Shown here piece after piece: positions 17,055 to 25,717 of a DNA stretch of 64,000 bases; position 1 is the stretch's first letter; every line of letters starts with the position of its first letter. Source of the stretch: Chitinophaga fulva (GTDB taxonomy: Bacteria; Bacteroidota; Bacteroidia; Chitinophagales; Chitinophagaceae); contig NZ_JABBGC010000001.1 of assembly GCF_012927205.1 (NCBI RefSeq), forward strand, positions 62,001 to 126,000, read 5' to 3'. A program made the translations under genes and the position numbers. The notes beneath the pieces were generated by a model. It was not told the DNA's origin, did not search any database, and worked only from the letters and a program-made list of their open reading frames with translations.

Positions 17055-18434
17055 ATGGCAACCGTTACCAGAGAAAACATTGGTTTATTGAACGATAAGA
17101 TCACTGTGAAAGTGAGCCAGGAAGATTACCTTCCTAATTTTGACAAAGCAGTAAAACAATTCAGCAAGAATGCAAATATCCCCGGCTTCCGTAAAGGAAT
17201 GGTACCTGCCGGTATGGTTAAGAAGATGCACGGTCCTGCCATTTTCGGCGACGAAGTGCTGAAAACCGTGGAAAAAGAGCTGATGGGTTATGTACAGGCA
17301 GAGAAACTGGATATCTTCGGTCAGCCGCTCTCTCTGGAAAAAACTGCTAAAAACCTCGATTTCGCTAATCCGGAAGAATATGCTTTCGAGTTTGAAGTAG
17401 GCCTGAAACCAACTTTTGAAGTTACTCCACTCGAGAACAACAAAACTACCCTCACCCGTTACAAAGTAGCTGTGACTGATGACATGGTAAACGATGAATT
17501 ACAGCGTTTACAGTTGAAAGGCGGCAAACCTTCCGAGTCTGAAGCCGTTTCCACTGAAGATGACATCATCAATGTTACTTTCGAAGAAGCAGATGCCAAA
17601 GGCAACGTGGTGGAAGGTGGTATCACCAAAGAAAACAGCCTGCTGGTTAAATACTTCACTGACGCTGTTCAGGCTGAGCTGAAAGGCAAAAAAATCAACG
17701 ACAGCATCGTTATTGAACTGGGTAAATCTTTTGATGAACAACGTTTGGGCTGGATCCTGAAAGATCTGGGCTTTGAAACCGGCGATAAAGAAGCCGCTAA
17801 AAAGCACTTCAAACTGACGATCACCAAAATCACCCTGGTTGAAAAAAGAGAATTGAACGAAGAATTCTTCAAAGAAGTTTATCCTGCTGACAGCATCACC
17901 ACTGAAGAAGCTTTCCGTGGTAAACTGAAAGAAGAAATCGCGAAATACTGGGATTCAGAAAGCCGTAACCACATGCACAACGACCTGTTTGAAGTGCTGG
18001 TTCATGAAACGCCGATCGAATTACCAAAGGATTTCCTGAAACGCTGGCTGCAGGTAGGTGGTGAAAAACCTAAAACCGCAGAAGAAGCTGAAAAAGAATT
18101 CCCGGGTTTCGACCACCAACTGCGCTGGACACTGATCAGCGATAAACTGGTTCGTGACAATAAACTGGAAGTTTCTTTCGAAGATCTGAGAGAAAGCGCC
18201 AAACAAAAAGTACTGGGCTACTATGGTGGCGCCGCTGCTGATGGAGCTGAATGGCTCGACAGCTACCTGGACCGCCTGCTGCAGGACGAAAAATTTGTTG
18301 ACCAGACTTACCGCGAAATGATCACTGCCAAGTTGTTTGACTGGGCTGAGACCAAGGTGAAAGTGAAAGAAGAGGAAATCAAAGCAGAAGAATTTGTTAA
18401 TTTACCTCATAAACATCACCATCATGAACATTAA
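17055..18434 (+). CDS. tig: Trigger factor, ribosome-associated chaperone
   Basis: Trigger factor binds at the ribosomal exit tunnel and folds nascent chains. This 459-aa protein has the N-terminal ribosome-binding domain with the loop NIPGFRKGMVPAGMVKK (residues about 42-58), a central PPIase-like region and a helical C-terminal chaperone domain. The C-terminus ends in a natural histidine-rich tail (LPHKHHHHEH). Its last 11 nt overlap the clpP start, so clpP is likely translationally coupled. The order tig-clpP-clpX is the standard protein quality-control arrangement. Confidence 0.95.
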   Translation: MATVTRENIGLLNDKITVKVSQEDYLPNFDKAVKQFSKNANIPGFRKGMVPAGMVKKMHGPAIFGDEVLKTVEKELMGYVQAEKLDIFGQPLSLEKTAKNLDFANPEEYAFEFEVGLKPTFEVTPLENNKTTLTRYKVAVTDDMVNDELQRLQLKGGKPSESEAVSTEDDIINVTFEEADAKGNVVEGGITKENSLLVKYFTDAVQAELKGKKINDSIVIELGKSFDEQRLGWILKDLGFETGDKEAAKKHFKLTITKITLVEKRELNEEFFKEVYPADSITTEEAFRGKLKEEIAKYWDSESRNHMHNDLFEVLVHETPIELPKDFLKRWLQVGGEKPKTAEEAEKEFPGFDHQLRWTLISDKLVRDNKLEVSFEDLRESAKQKVLGYYGGAAADGAEWLDSYLDRLLQDEKFVDQTYREMITAKLFDWAETKVKVKEEEIKAEEFVNLPHKHHHHEH

Positions 18435-19128
18435 TAACGACGAATTCAGAAGATATGCCATTAAACACCGCGGAATCAGCAGCCTGGTTGTAGACAGCTA
18501 TGCCAAGAGCCACTCTATTAACAGCCTGACTCCCTACATCCTGGAAGAACGCCAGATGAATATGACGCAGATGGACGTATTCTCCAGGCTGATGGCTGAT
18601 CGTATCATTTTCCTCGGCGACCCGGTAAATGACTATGTGGCTAACGTAATTACCGCACAGTTACTGTTCCTGGAGTCTTCCGACCGCAACCGTGATATTC
18701 AGATGTACATCAATAGCCCCGGAGGCAGCGTATACGCAGGTCTGGGCATTTATGATACCATGCAGATCATTTCTCCTGAAGTAGCTACTATCTGTACCGG
18801 TATGGCCGCCTCTTTCGGCGCTGTACTCCTGGTAGCCGGCACTAAAGGCAAACGTACTGCCCTGAAACACGCCCGCGTAATGATCCACCAACCTCACGGC
18901 GGTGCTGAAGGCCAGACTTCTGATATCGAAATCACTGCCCGTGAGTTCGTTAAGCTGAAAAAAGAGCTCAACGAAATCATTGCCGGTCACTGCGGTCAAC
19001 CCGTGAAAAAAGTGGAAAAAGACTCTGACCGTGATTACTGGATGACCGCTGATGAAGCTAAAGAATACGGCATCATCGACGACGTTCTCCAGAAAAATCC
19101 GAAAAAACAACTGGATACTCCACAGTAA
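18424..19128 (+). CDS. clpP: ATP-dependent Clp protease proteolytic subunit
   Basis: This is the serine peptidase that forms the ClpP tetradecamer and degrades substrates fed by ClpX. It is 234 aa from ATG 18424, which lies inside the last codons of the trigger factor gene; an upstream in-frame start at 18394 would overlap that gene more deeply and add a non-conserved stretch. The catalytic triad is visible: Ser130 in TGMAASFGAV (the usual Met after Ser is Phe), His155 in VMIHQPHGG and an Asp near 204 in the DRDYWM segment. The N-terminal extension of about 35 residues before the conserved core suggests processing. It is followed by a terminator, then clpX. Confidence 0.95.
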   Translation: MNINNDEFRRYAIKHRGISSLVVDSYAKSHSINSLTPYILEERQMNMTQMDVFSRLMADRIIFLGDPVNDYVANVITAQLLFLESSDRNRDIQMYINSPGGSVYAGLGIYDTMQIISPEVATICTGMAASFGAVLLVAGTKGKRTALKHARVMIHQPHGGAEGQTSDIEITAREFVKLKKELNEIIAGHCGQPVKKVEKDSDRDYWMTADEAKEYGIIDDVLQKNPKKQLDTPQ

Positions 19129-19264
19129 TCCGGTAACCGGGAATCAAGACACGATAGATATAGCATAATTCTTAATTGTTAAATCCTGAGAATACTTGGT
19201 TTATCCCGTAACAATCACAACATCCGGACTGATCAGGAACATCCTGGCCGGTTAAGATAACTTT

Positions 19265-19298
19265 AACAGTCCCGCCTCAGGCGGGGCTGTTTTATTTT
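19265..19298 (+). terminator. Terminator between clpP and clpX
   Basis: AACAGTCCCGCC and GGCGGGGCTGTT pair around a TCA loop, followed by TTATTTT. It separates the tig-clpP transcript from clpX, which has its own promoter-like box. Confidence 0.8.
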
Positions 19299-19320
19299 CT
19301 GCCCACCCGGATTTTTAGTG

Positions 19321-19328
19321 TAAATTTG
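19321..19328 (+). promoter_or_regulatory. -7 box TAAATTTG upstream of clpX
   Basis: TAAATTTG fits TAnnTTTG and lies between the clpP terminator and the clpX start (57 nt downstream), so clpX can be transcribed separately. Confidence 0.5.
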
Positions 19329-19385
19329 TAACCCTGTAACGAGATTGCAGGCATTGAGATTCGTCGAAAAATAATTTATTCTGAA

Positions 19386-20627
19386 ATGAAAGAATCGAAA
19401 ATTCGTTGTTCTTTCTGCAGCCGCTCCAAAGATGATGTGCAGATACTGATTGCGGGTGCTGAAGGACATATCTGTGAAAACTGTGTGGCCAACGCACAGG
19501 AGATCATTGACGCGGAGCTCTTCACTCCCGGCAAAAAGCCTGCTGCACCAGCCGCCAGCGCTATGCCCAAAGTAGCTAAGCCCATGGACATGAAGAAGTT
19601 CCTGGATGAATACGTGATCGGGCAGGACGATGCTAAAAAAATACTGGCCGTAGCGGTTTACAACCACTACAAAAGGCTGAACCAGCAGATAGGAGACGAT
19701 GAAGTGGAAATCGAAAAATCCAACATCATCATGGTCGGTGAAACCGGTACCGGTAAAACACTGCTGGCCAAATCCATCGCCAAACAACTTAACGTGCCCT
19801 TTACCATCGTAGATGCTACCGTATTTACAGAAGCAGGCTATGTAGGTGAAGACGTGGAAAGTATCCTCAGCCGCCTGCTGCAGGTATGTAACTACGACGT
19901 GGAAGCTGCTGAACGCGGCATCGTATACATCGATGAAATCGACAAAATAGCCCGTAAAAACGATAACCCTTCCATCACCCGTGATGTAAGCGGCGAAGGC
20001 GTTCAACAAGGCTTACTCAAACTGCTGGAAGGAGCCGAAGTACTGGTACCTCCGCAAGGCGGCCGTAAACACCCTGAACAGAAACTGATCAAGCTGAACA
20101 CCAGCAACATCCTGTTCATCTGCGGTGGCGCTTTCGACGGTATCGACCGCATCATCAGCAGAAGAGTGCAGACACATTCCATCGGCTTCACTGTCAACAA
20201 AGACAAGGAAGAAGAGAACAGAAAACAGATCCTCCGGTATGTAAATTCCCAGGACCTGAAATCTTTCGGCCTGATCCCCGAATTACTGGGACGCCTGCCG
20301 GTAGTGACCTATCTCAACTCACTGGACCGCGACACACTGAAAGCGATCCTCACTGAGCCGAAGAATGCACTGATCAAACAATACAAGAAACTGTTCGCGA
20401 TCGAAAACATAGACCTCCATGTGGAAGCCGAAGCGATTGAATATATCGTGGACAAAGCCATGGAATACAAACTGGGCGCCCGCGGCCTCCGGTCTATCTG
20501 TGAAGTGGTACTGAGCGATGCCATGTATGAACTGCCATCTGCCAATGAAACCACTTTTGCGCTGACGAAAGAATATGCCCAGGCTAAACTGGAACAGTCT
20601 ACCTTATCGAAGCTTAAAGTAGCGTAA
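19386..20627 (+). CDS. clpX: ATP-dependent Clp protease ATP-binding subunit ClpX
   Basis: This is the AAA+ unfoldase that recognises substrates and threads them into ClpP. Its 413 aa include the N-terminal C4 zinc-binding domain (CSFCSRSK...CENC, residues 8-35), Walker A GETGTGKT (about 118), pore loop GYVG, Walker [12 protein letters not shown] (about 180), arginine finger region and the C-terminal small domain ([13 protein letters not shown]). All expected elements are present and the length is normal. Confidence 0.97.
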   Translation: MKESKIRCSFCSRSKDDVQILIAGAEGHICENCVANAQEIIDAELFTPGKKPAAPAASAMPKVAKPMDMKKFLDEYVIGQDDAKKILAVAVYNHYKRLNQQIGDDEVEIEKSNIIMVGETGTGKTLLAKSIAKQLNVPFTIVDATVFTEAGYVGEDVESILSRLLQVCNYDVEAAERGIVYIDEIDKIARKNDNPSITRDVSGEGVQQGLLKLLEGAEVLVPPQGGRKHPEQKLIKLNTSNILFICGGAFDGIDRIISRRVQTHSIGFTVNKDKEEENRKQILRYVNSQDLKSFGLIPELLGRLPVVTYLNSLDRDTLKAILTEPKNALIKQYKKLFAIENIDLHVEAEAIEYIVDKAMEYKLGARGLRSICEVVLSDAMYELPSANETTFALTKEYAQAKLEQSTLSKLKVA

Positions 20628-20629
20628 TC

Positions 20630-20705
20630 AATTACGGATGACGCGTTACAAATGAAGAATGGGAGAAATCCTGTATCCACACACTGTAACCTGTCATCCG
20701 TAATT
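20630..20705. repeat. Imperfect intergenic inverted repeat after clpX
   Basis: AATTACGGATGACGCGTTAC (20630-20649) pairs, with two mismatches, with the reverse complement found at 20686-20705 (GTAACCTGTCATCCGTAATT). The two arms enclose about 36 nt. It lies between two co-directional genes, without a T-tract, so it may be a dispersed palindromic element or an RNA-processing hairpin rather than a terminator. Confidence 0.6.
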
Positions 20706-20732
20706 TGTAATTAACCTTTAAAACCCACTATT

Positions 20733-21047
20733 ATGCAGGAACTTATTCAGCAATTACAGGCCAAAGCCGGCCTCACACCTGAACAGGCCGCCCAGTCGAT
20801 TGAAGTGATTAAAGAATACGTGAAAGGCAAACTTCCTCCCTTTATTGCGGGTACTGTAGATACCTGGTTTGCCAATATGTCCGACAAACCCGGCGAAAAG
20901 AAAGAAGGCCTGATGGACAAAGCCAACGACTTTCTCGATGATGTAAAAGACAAAGCTGAAGACTGGAAAGATAAAGCAGAAGATTGGGCCGAAGATGCTA
21001 AAGACAAAATCTCCGACCTCTTCAACAAAGATAAAAAACAGGCATAA
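20733..21047 (+). CDS. Small charged amphipathic protein of unknown function
   Basis: This 104-aa protein has no signal peptide. The first half is a plausible helical hairpin (LQAKAGLTPEQAAQSIEVIKE). The second half is a run of 11-residue-like amphipathic repeats rich in Lys, Asp, Glu, Ala and Trp (VKDKAEDWKDKAEDWAEDAKD), similar in style to LEA or apolipoprotein-type helices. Such segments bind membranes or stay disordered until bound. It follows clpX by 105 nt but is separated by an inverted repeat, and has its own terminator. I do not recognise a named family. Confidence 0.75.
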   Translation: MQELIQQLQAKAGLTPEQAAQSIEVIKEYVKGKLPPFIAGTVDTWFANMSDKPGEKKEGLMDKANDFLDDVKDKAEDWKDKAEDWAEDAKDKISDLFNKDKKQA

Positions 21048-21070
21048 CCAGCCATCCGAAAGATATAAAT

Positions 21071-21105
21071 GAAAAGCCCCATTGACGCGGTCAATGGGGC
21101 TTTTC
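21071..21105. terminator. Bidirectional terminator between small protein and cytochrome c genes
   Basis: GAAAAGCCCCATTGA (21071-21085) pairs perfectly with TCAATGGGGCTTTTC (21091-21105). The A-tract and T-tract sides serve both converging genes. Confidence 0.9.
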
Positions 21106-21117
21106 ATTTGTACGTCA

Positions 21118-21996
21118 TTATAAACTCTTCAGGTACAAAAACAACGCCTGCAACTCCTCATCTGAATATTGGGCCGTCATGCTCCACGGCATGTCCTCAT
21201 TTTTGAGCTTCAGGCCTTCCGGGGTATTACCGGTACGCAATACCGTCATAAACTCCTGTGCGGTCCATTTACCTACATTGCCTTTAGACGTGATATCAGC
21301 CACTTTCTTACCGCCGGGAATAGGACTGTCACCGCCGGTAAATTTGGGGTTATGGCATCCCGTACAGGACACAGACAGGTATTCCCCATACTCCCTGGTA
21401 ACCGCAACGGGCATGGCACCAGGTTGCTGATAGGAATGATCTATCATCTCCGCCGGGAAAAGCGGCAGTTTGCCCAATACCGCCAGCACTTTACCTACAG
21501 GGCCGGTCTTTATGGGAGGCAACGTCCTGTTGACCGCCGGTTGCGCTTTACAAAAAGCGATAAGGGCTGCCACGTCTTTGTCGGACAGCTTTGCGGTCTC
21601 ATAAGAAGGCATCAGCTTCAGGGTTTTGTTGTTGGTACCCAGACCGTGGCGCATGGCTTTGAGCCAGTCCTGATCAGTATAACCGGCAGGACGGCCACCT
21701 TGTCCGCTGGTGAGGTTGGCCCCAGCCAAAAGACCGATAGCCGGATCGTTGAGAAAGATCTTGCCTCCCAGGTCGGCGCCGTGACAATCACCACAACCTT
21801 TGATCGCATACAGGTGCGCACCGGCAGCTATCGATGCAGCATCATGTGGGATCGTTATTGGCCGCACTTCTACCGCATATTGTTTATTCACATGCGTGCC
21901 GTACACATAAAAGAAAATACCGAAAATAATCAGTAACAGGACTGTAAGGCTCAGCAAAACAATGCCGGTCCATTTCAGGATCTTGGGGAACATCAT
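21118..21996 (-). CDS. Membrane-anchored di-haem cytochrome c
   Basis: This 292-aa protein has an N-terminal membrane helix (about residues 10-31) and two class I cytochrome domains. The haem motifs are CGDCH (about residue 68) and CTGCH (about residue 210); a distal MPS methionine in LKLMPSYE and an MPW in NEDMPWSM are candidate axial ligands. It should act as an electron-transfer protein on the periplasmic side, perhaps feeding a terminal oxidase or taking electrons from an exported dehydrogenase. It stands alone on the minus strand, with a 443-nt upstream gap. The specific partner is not visible. Confidence 0.88.
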   Translation of the reverse strand: MMFPKILKWTGIVLLSLTVLLLIIFGIFFYVYGTHVNKQYAVEVRPITIPHDAASIAAGAHLYAIKGCGDCHGADLGGKIFLNDPAIGLLAGANLTSGQGGRPAGYTDQDWLKAMRHGLGTNNKTLKLMPSYETAKLSDKDVAALIAFCKAQPAVNRTLPPIKTGPVGKVLAVLGKLPLFPAEMIDHSYQQPGAMPVAVTREYGEYLSVSCTGCHNPKFTGGDSPIPGGKKVADITSKGNVGKWTAQEFMTVLRTGNTPEGLKLKNEDMPWSMTAQYSDEELQALFLYLKSL

Positions 21997-22439
21997 AATA
22001 ACAATTGTTGGTTTAGGAATCAGCAGGTAAAATTAAAACAGGGAGTTTTGCCGGATATCAGTAGTACTACTCATTTTTAACGTAGAAGAGGGCTGCTTTT
22101 AACGTATGAAAGCATAACGTGGATTACAGGCCGTAATACTATTAGTAAGATGCAGATGAGGCTTTTCCGGTATAAGAAAGCACCCGTTTTAAAGGGTGCT
22201 TTCCAGTGCGTAAAAGTGTTTCAAATCTTTCTTTGATTTTGTGTTAAGGTTGATAAACGGTAAAGAGTGATGAATTAACCCAAATTTAACGTTCCTTTTG
22301 CAATATTAAATAACACTAAAGGGGTAATATTTCATTTTATTGTCAAAAAAGATAAATGGTTTGCCGCTTATCTTTTTTTAAATTAAAAAAAAATCGCTTA
22401 TCTCCTGTCTATCAAAATCAATATTCAAAAACGCTGTAG
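21997..22439. other. 443-nt gap between cytochrome c and acyl-CoA dehydrogenase genes
   Basis: Both flanking genes run on the minus strand, so this holds the cytochrome promoter region and the tail of the acyl-CoA dehydrogenase transcript. It contains the hairpin at 22176-22203, AT-rich stretches and a T-run followed by an A-run near 22370-22400 with two copies of CGCTTATCT. I see no gene or RNA here. Confidence 0.5.
22176..22203. terminator. Hairpin in the gap downstream of acyl-CoA dehydrogenase
   Basis: GAAAGCACCC pairs with GGGTGCTTTC around GTTTTAAA. Read on the minus strand it is followed by TTAT, so it could end the acyl-CoA dehydrogenase transcript about 240 nt past the stop. Confidence 0.6.
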
Positions 22440-23579
22440 TTATCTTAATGCCTCTCTGGCGATCACAATCTTCTGAATTTCAGAGGTTCCCTCCCCGATG
22501 GTGCATAATTTTGCATCACGATAATATTTTTCTACAGGAAAGTCCTTTGTATAGCCATAACCACCGAAAATCTGCACCGCGTCATTGGCCACTCTCACTG
22601 CTACTTCGGAGGCGAAATATTTCGCCATGGCTGCCTCTTTTGTCATTTTCACACCGCGGTTTTTCATGTCCGCAGCCTGCAAAGTGAGCAGTGTAGCGGC
22701 TTCTATCTCGGTCGCCATATCTGCCAGCTTAAAAGACACCCCCTGGAATGAAGCAATAGGCTGATCGAACTGGTGTCTTTCTTTAGCATATTTCACCGCA
22801 GCATCACGGGCGCCCATCGCGATACCCAGCGACAGCGCTGCAATAGAGATACGCCCGCCGTCCAGTACCTTCATGGATTGTATGAAGCCATCGCCTTCCG
22901 CTCCCAGCATATTGGCGGCCGGAATGCGGCAATTATCAAAAATCATTTCGGCAGTTTCTGAAGCACGCATGCCCAGTTTATTCTCTTTCTTACCTCCACT
23001 GAAGCCCGGCGTGCCTTTCTCCACCACAAAGGCGGTCATACCATGACTGTCACGCACATCGCCGGTACGGGCTATCACAACGGCCACATCACAGCTTTTA
23101 CCGTGGGTGATCCAGCATTTGGTGCCATTTAGCACCCAGTGGTCACCGTCCTTTTTGGCCACACATTTCATGTTCATCGCATCAGAGCCAGTGTTGGGCT
23201 CTGTGAGGCCCCATGCGCCAATCCACTCGGCAGTGGCGAGTTTGGGCAGGTATTTCTTTTTCTGTTCTTCATTGCCAAACTGGAGAATGTGCCCTGTACA
23301 CAAGGAATTGTGTGCCGCCACACTCAGGCCGATAGCGCCGCAAAAACGGGCAATCTCACTGACAACGGTCACATATTCCAGGTATCCCATGCCGCTGCCA
23401 CCATATTCCTGTGGAACCAGCACTCCCATTAATCCCAGCTCGCCCAGTTGTTTGAACAACTTTACAGGAAACTCCTGTGTTTCGTCCCATTCCAACACGT
23501 GCGGTACTATATGTGTTTTTCCGAAATCCCGGATCATTTGCGCGATCTGTTGCTGCATGTCCGTTGGCTCAAAATTCAT
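22440..23579 (-). CDS. Acyl-CoA dehydrogenase (short-chain type)
   Basis: This flavoenzyme oxidises acyl-CoA to enoyl-CoA in fatty-acid or branched-chain degradation. The 379 aa show both family signatures: [16 protein letters not shown] (about residue 135) and the C-terminal [20 protein letters not shown] block with the catalytic Glu in IGEGTSEIQ (near 365), the butyryl-CoA-dehydrogenase arrangement. N-terminal substrate pocket segments ([20 protein letters not shown]) are normal. It lies 11 nt downstream of the HhH-protein gene on the same strand, a linkage that looks incidental. The chain-length preference cannot be fixed. Confidence 0.92.
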   Translation of the reverse strand: MNFEPTDMQQQIAQMIRDFGKTHIVPHVLEWDETQEFPVKLFKQLGELGLMGVLVPQEYGGSGMGYLEYVTVVSEIARFCGAIGLSVAAHNSLCTGHILQFGNEEQKKKYLPKLATAEWIGAWGLTEPNTGSDAMNMKCVAKKDGDHWVLNGTKCWITHGKSCDVAVVIARTGDVRDSHGMTAFVVEKGTPGFSGGKKENKLGMRASETAEMIFDNCRIPAANMLGAEGDGFIQSMKVLDGGRISIAALSLGIAMGARDAAVKYAKERHQFDQPIASFQGVSFKLADMATEIEAATLLTLQAADMKNRGVKMTKEAAMAKYFASEVAVRVANDAVQIFGGYGYTKDFPVEKYYRDAKLCTIGEGTSEIQKIVIAREALR

Positions 23580-23590
23580 AACGTGCGGGT

Positions 23591-24541
23591 TTAAAAAGTG
23601 ATTACAATGTAATGTTCAATTTTACGATAAATAACGTCATCCACCAACGGTAGCTGCCGGAGCTCCTCCACACGCCTGAAAGCCCCATGGGCACTACGAT
23701 ACTGTATGATAAGACGGGCTAGTTTATAGCGTATGTATGGATGTGCCGCCAAAGATTTTTCATCTGTGAGGTTGAGGTCTATTTTTTTTAGAGATCCGTT
23801 ACTGATCTGCAATAAAGGTTGAATTTTTTTAAAGGTGCTGTCTGGCAGGCCATAACATTCGCCCACCTGGCTAACGTCGTAGAAGCCGCCCAGCTTCTCC
23901 CGGAATGCTACGATACGCCTCGCAAAACCGGGGCCTATGCCCGGCAGCAGCTGCCATTCGGCCGTATCAGCGGCATTAACATCTATTGCCTGTGGCAGTG
24001 GTTTACGATGCCGGGCACCGTAATGATAAGCGGTGTCCCTGCGTTCCGCATGCATACTACTGTCCGGCCTCCTGTCAGCAACGCTGCCCGTAATCCGCAC
24101 ATAAGGCTGCAACTGCCGGCATAACGAGGGAGATAGTCCGTATATGCGCTCCAGATCGGCGGCTGAGCGGAACCGTCCGCCTTTCTGCCGGTAACGGTCG
24201 ATGGTGGCAGCCGTCCGGGCGCTTACCCCCAGCCGCTGCCAGCCTTCGGCAGGCAGGGTATTGGGGTCGAAATAAAACAATGCGGCGGGTACAACGGCCG
24301 CGGCTACACGATCGGCAGGTAAATCAGGTGCCAGCGGTTTGTTTGTTACATCTGCTGCAGCGGCTTCCAGGGAACGCAGCGCGGCAGCACAACCGGCCGT
24401 GTCCGGCGGGGCAGTCCCGTGTAAATAAAACCACAGGTCTGGCGCCCGGCTGGTAAGCCATACCAGCAACAGCAACAGGACAATGCCTGCCTGCTCTTTG
24501 CGGGAAAAGCGGAATAATTCTTTCAGGGAAGTTTTGTGCAT
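23591..24541 (-). CDS. Membrane-anchored helix-hairpin-helix protein (ComEA-like)
   Basis: This 316-aa protein has an N-terminal membrane helix (about residues 18-33) and three HhH-type modules: around residues 125-165 ([23 protein letters not shown]), around 185-245 ([21 protein letters not shown], then [15 protein letters not shown]) and around 255-315 ([21 protein letters not shown]). The middle module has the typical [16 protein letters not shown] hairpin that binds the DNA backbone. Similar proteins in Bacteroidota are called helix-hairpin-helix or ComEA-like proteins and may bind DNA outside the inner membrane. A link to natural uptake is only a possibility. Confidence 0.83.
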   Translation of the reverse strand: MHKTSLKELFRFSRKEQAGIVLLLLLVWLTSRAPDLWFYLHGTAPPDTAGCAAALRSLEAAAADVTNKPLAPDLPADRVAAAVVPAALFYFDPNTLPAEGWQRLGVSARTAATIDRYRQKGGRFRSAADLERIYGLSPSLCRQLQPYVRITGSVADRRPDSSMHAERRDTAYHYGARHRKPLPQAIDVNAADTAEWQLLPGIGPGFARRIVAFREKLGGFYDVSQVGECYGLPDSTFKKIQPLLQISNGSLKKIDLNLTDEKSLAAHPYIRYKLARLIIQYRSAHGAFRRVEELRQLPLVDDVIYRKIEHYIVITF

Positions 24542-24610
24542 AAGGGGTTATCACTTGTCCCCAAGTTAATGCACGGCTGTCAGGAAAGTGTTAACAGGAA
24601 GTAAACGCCG

Positions 24611-25372
24611 TTATATTTCCAGCGTAAGGCCATCATAGGCCAGCGCCATACCGTCGGGCAGCTCTTGCATCACTTCGTCGTGCAGGCCCATCTGGTGACT
24701 GATATGCGTGAAATACACCTGCGGCACCTCCAGCTCGCGCCCCAGTGCGATAGCCTCTTCCAGCGTAAAGTGAGAGATATGTGTTTCTTTTCGCAGCGCA
24801 TTCAGCACCAGTATCTTCGACCCGCGGATTTTTTCCTTTTCTTCCGGTGCAATAAAATTGGCATCGGTGATATAGGTGAAATCGTGAATCCGGAAGCCCA
24901 TTACCGGCATTTTATAGTGCATCACCTGTATAGGCGTGATCGTGAGGCCATTAATCTCAAACGGCACATCATCAATGGGTTTCAGGTTGATCTCCGGAAT
25001 ACCGGGATACTTGAAATCAGCGAAGGCGTAGGCAAATTCCCGCATGATAACGTTCTGCGAGAAATCAGTCGCATAAATATCGATAGCGCCCTGCTGGAAA
25101 TAGTTGAATGCCCGGATATCGTCCATCCCGGCTATATGATCTTTATGAGAGTGCGTGATCAGTACTGCTTCCAGGTGTTTTACCTGTGCCCGCAGCATCT
25201 GGTAGCGGAAATCGGGAGTAGTGTCCACCACGATATTGCCCGCCGGTGAGGAAATAAAAATACTGCTTCTCAGGCGTTTGTCTTTGGGATTGGAAGATGT
25301 GCATACTTCACAACCGCAAGCGATGACAGGTACGCCCTGCGATGTGCCTGTTCCAAGAAATGTAACTTTCAT
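24611..25372 (-). CDS. PhnP-like MBL-fold metallohydrolase
   Basis: This metallo-beta-lactamase-fold phosphodiesterase of the PhnP/lipoyl-associated group has 253 aa from ATG 25372 (MKVTFLGTGTSQG). An upstream start at 25426 would overlap the neighbouring gene and adds no conserved residues. Key motifs are the GTGTSQGVPVIACGCEVC opening with the PhnP-type extra cysteines, THSHKDHIAGMDD with the metal ligands, DFTYITDAN and HISHQMG. The substrate is unknown; PhnP itself cleaves cyclic ribose phosphates. It starts 7 nt after the stop of the preceding 106-aa gene, likely the same transcript as porX. Confidence 0.88.
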   Translation of the reverse strand: MKVTFLGTGTSQGVPVIACGCEVCTSSNPKDKRLRSSIFISSPAGNIVVDTTPDFRYQMLRAQVKHLEAVLITHSHKDHIAGMDDIRAFNYFQQGAIDIYATDFSQNVIMREFAYAFADFKYPGIPEINLKPIDDVPFEINGLTITPIQVMHYKMPVMGFRIHDFTYITDANFIAPEEKEKIRGSKILVLNALRKETHISHFTLEEAIALGRELEVPQVYFTHISHQMGLHDEVMQELPDGMALAYDGLTLEI

Positions 25373-25379
25373 CCTAGCA

Positions 25380-25700
25380 TTAGTTTTCTGGTGCCTCTTC
25401 CCCGAGGGCCGCTGCGTTGTCAGCATCCGGCACGGGCTTACTGTTCAGGATCTGCTTGTAGAGCTTGTGTGACTCTGCGGTGAGCAACTCCTCATCCAGC
25501 GGCAGCGTGGATAAAATATCCAGCAGCGTGTTAATACGTCCTTCCAGGTTCAGGAACTTATTGATCACCACAACCTTCCTGTCTTCAAGGATACAATAAC
25601 CAGAAGTAAAAGAACCTTTTTCAAAACGCAGTATGTACTTGGCATCTTCAAAAATCTTCTCCAGCTTAGTCAGGTTATTAGGTGTGATCTTAATATTCAT
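25380..25700 (-). CDS. Small conserved protein of unknown function next to porX
   Basis: This 106-aa protein has no signal peptide or membrane helix: a basic N-terminus (MNIKITPNNLTKLEKIFEDA), a beta-rich middle (FTSGYCILEDRKVVVINKFL) and an acidic tail. It lies 17 nt downstream of porX and 7 nt upstream of the PhnP-like gene on the same strand. The pattern resembles small conserved Bacteroidota proteins often found beside porX, but I cannot name a family with certainty. Confidence 0.75.
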   Translation of the reverse strand: MNIKITPNNLTKLEKIFEDAKYILRFEKGSFTSGYCILEDRKVVVINKFLNLEGRINTLLDILSTLPLDEELLTAESHKLYKQILNSKPVPDADNAAALGEEAPEN

Positions 25701-25717
25701 ACCACAAATCTAAACAA

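Noticed and set aside
18394..18423. Earlier in-frame start for clpP
   Set aside because: It overlaps trigger factor more deeply and adds residues absent from the family.
18405..18434. His-rich tail as a cloning tag artefact
   Set aside because: The codons run directly into the overlapping clpP start, so it is native sequence.
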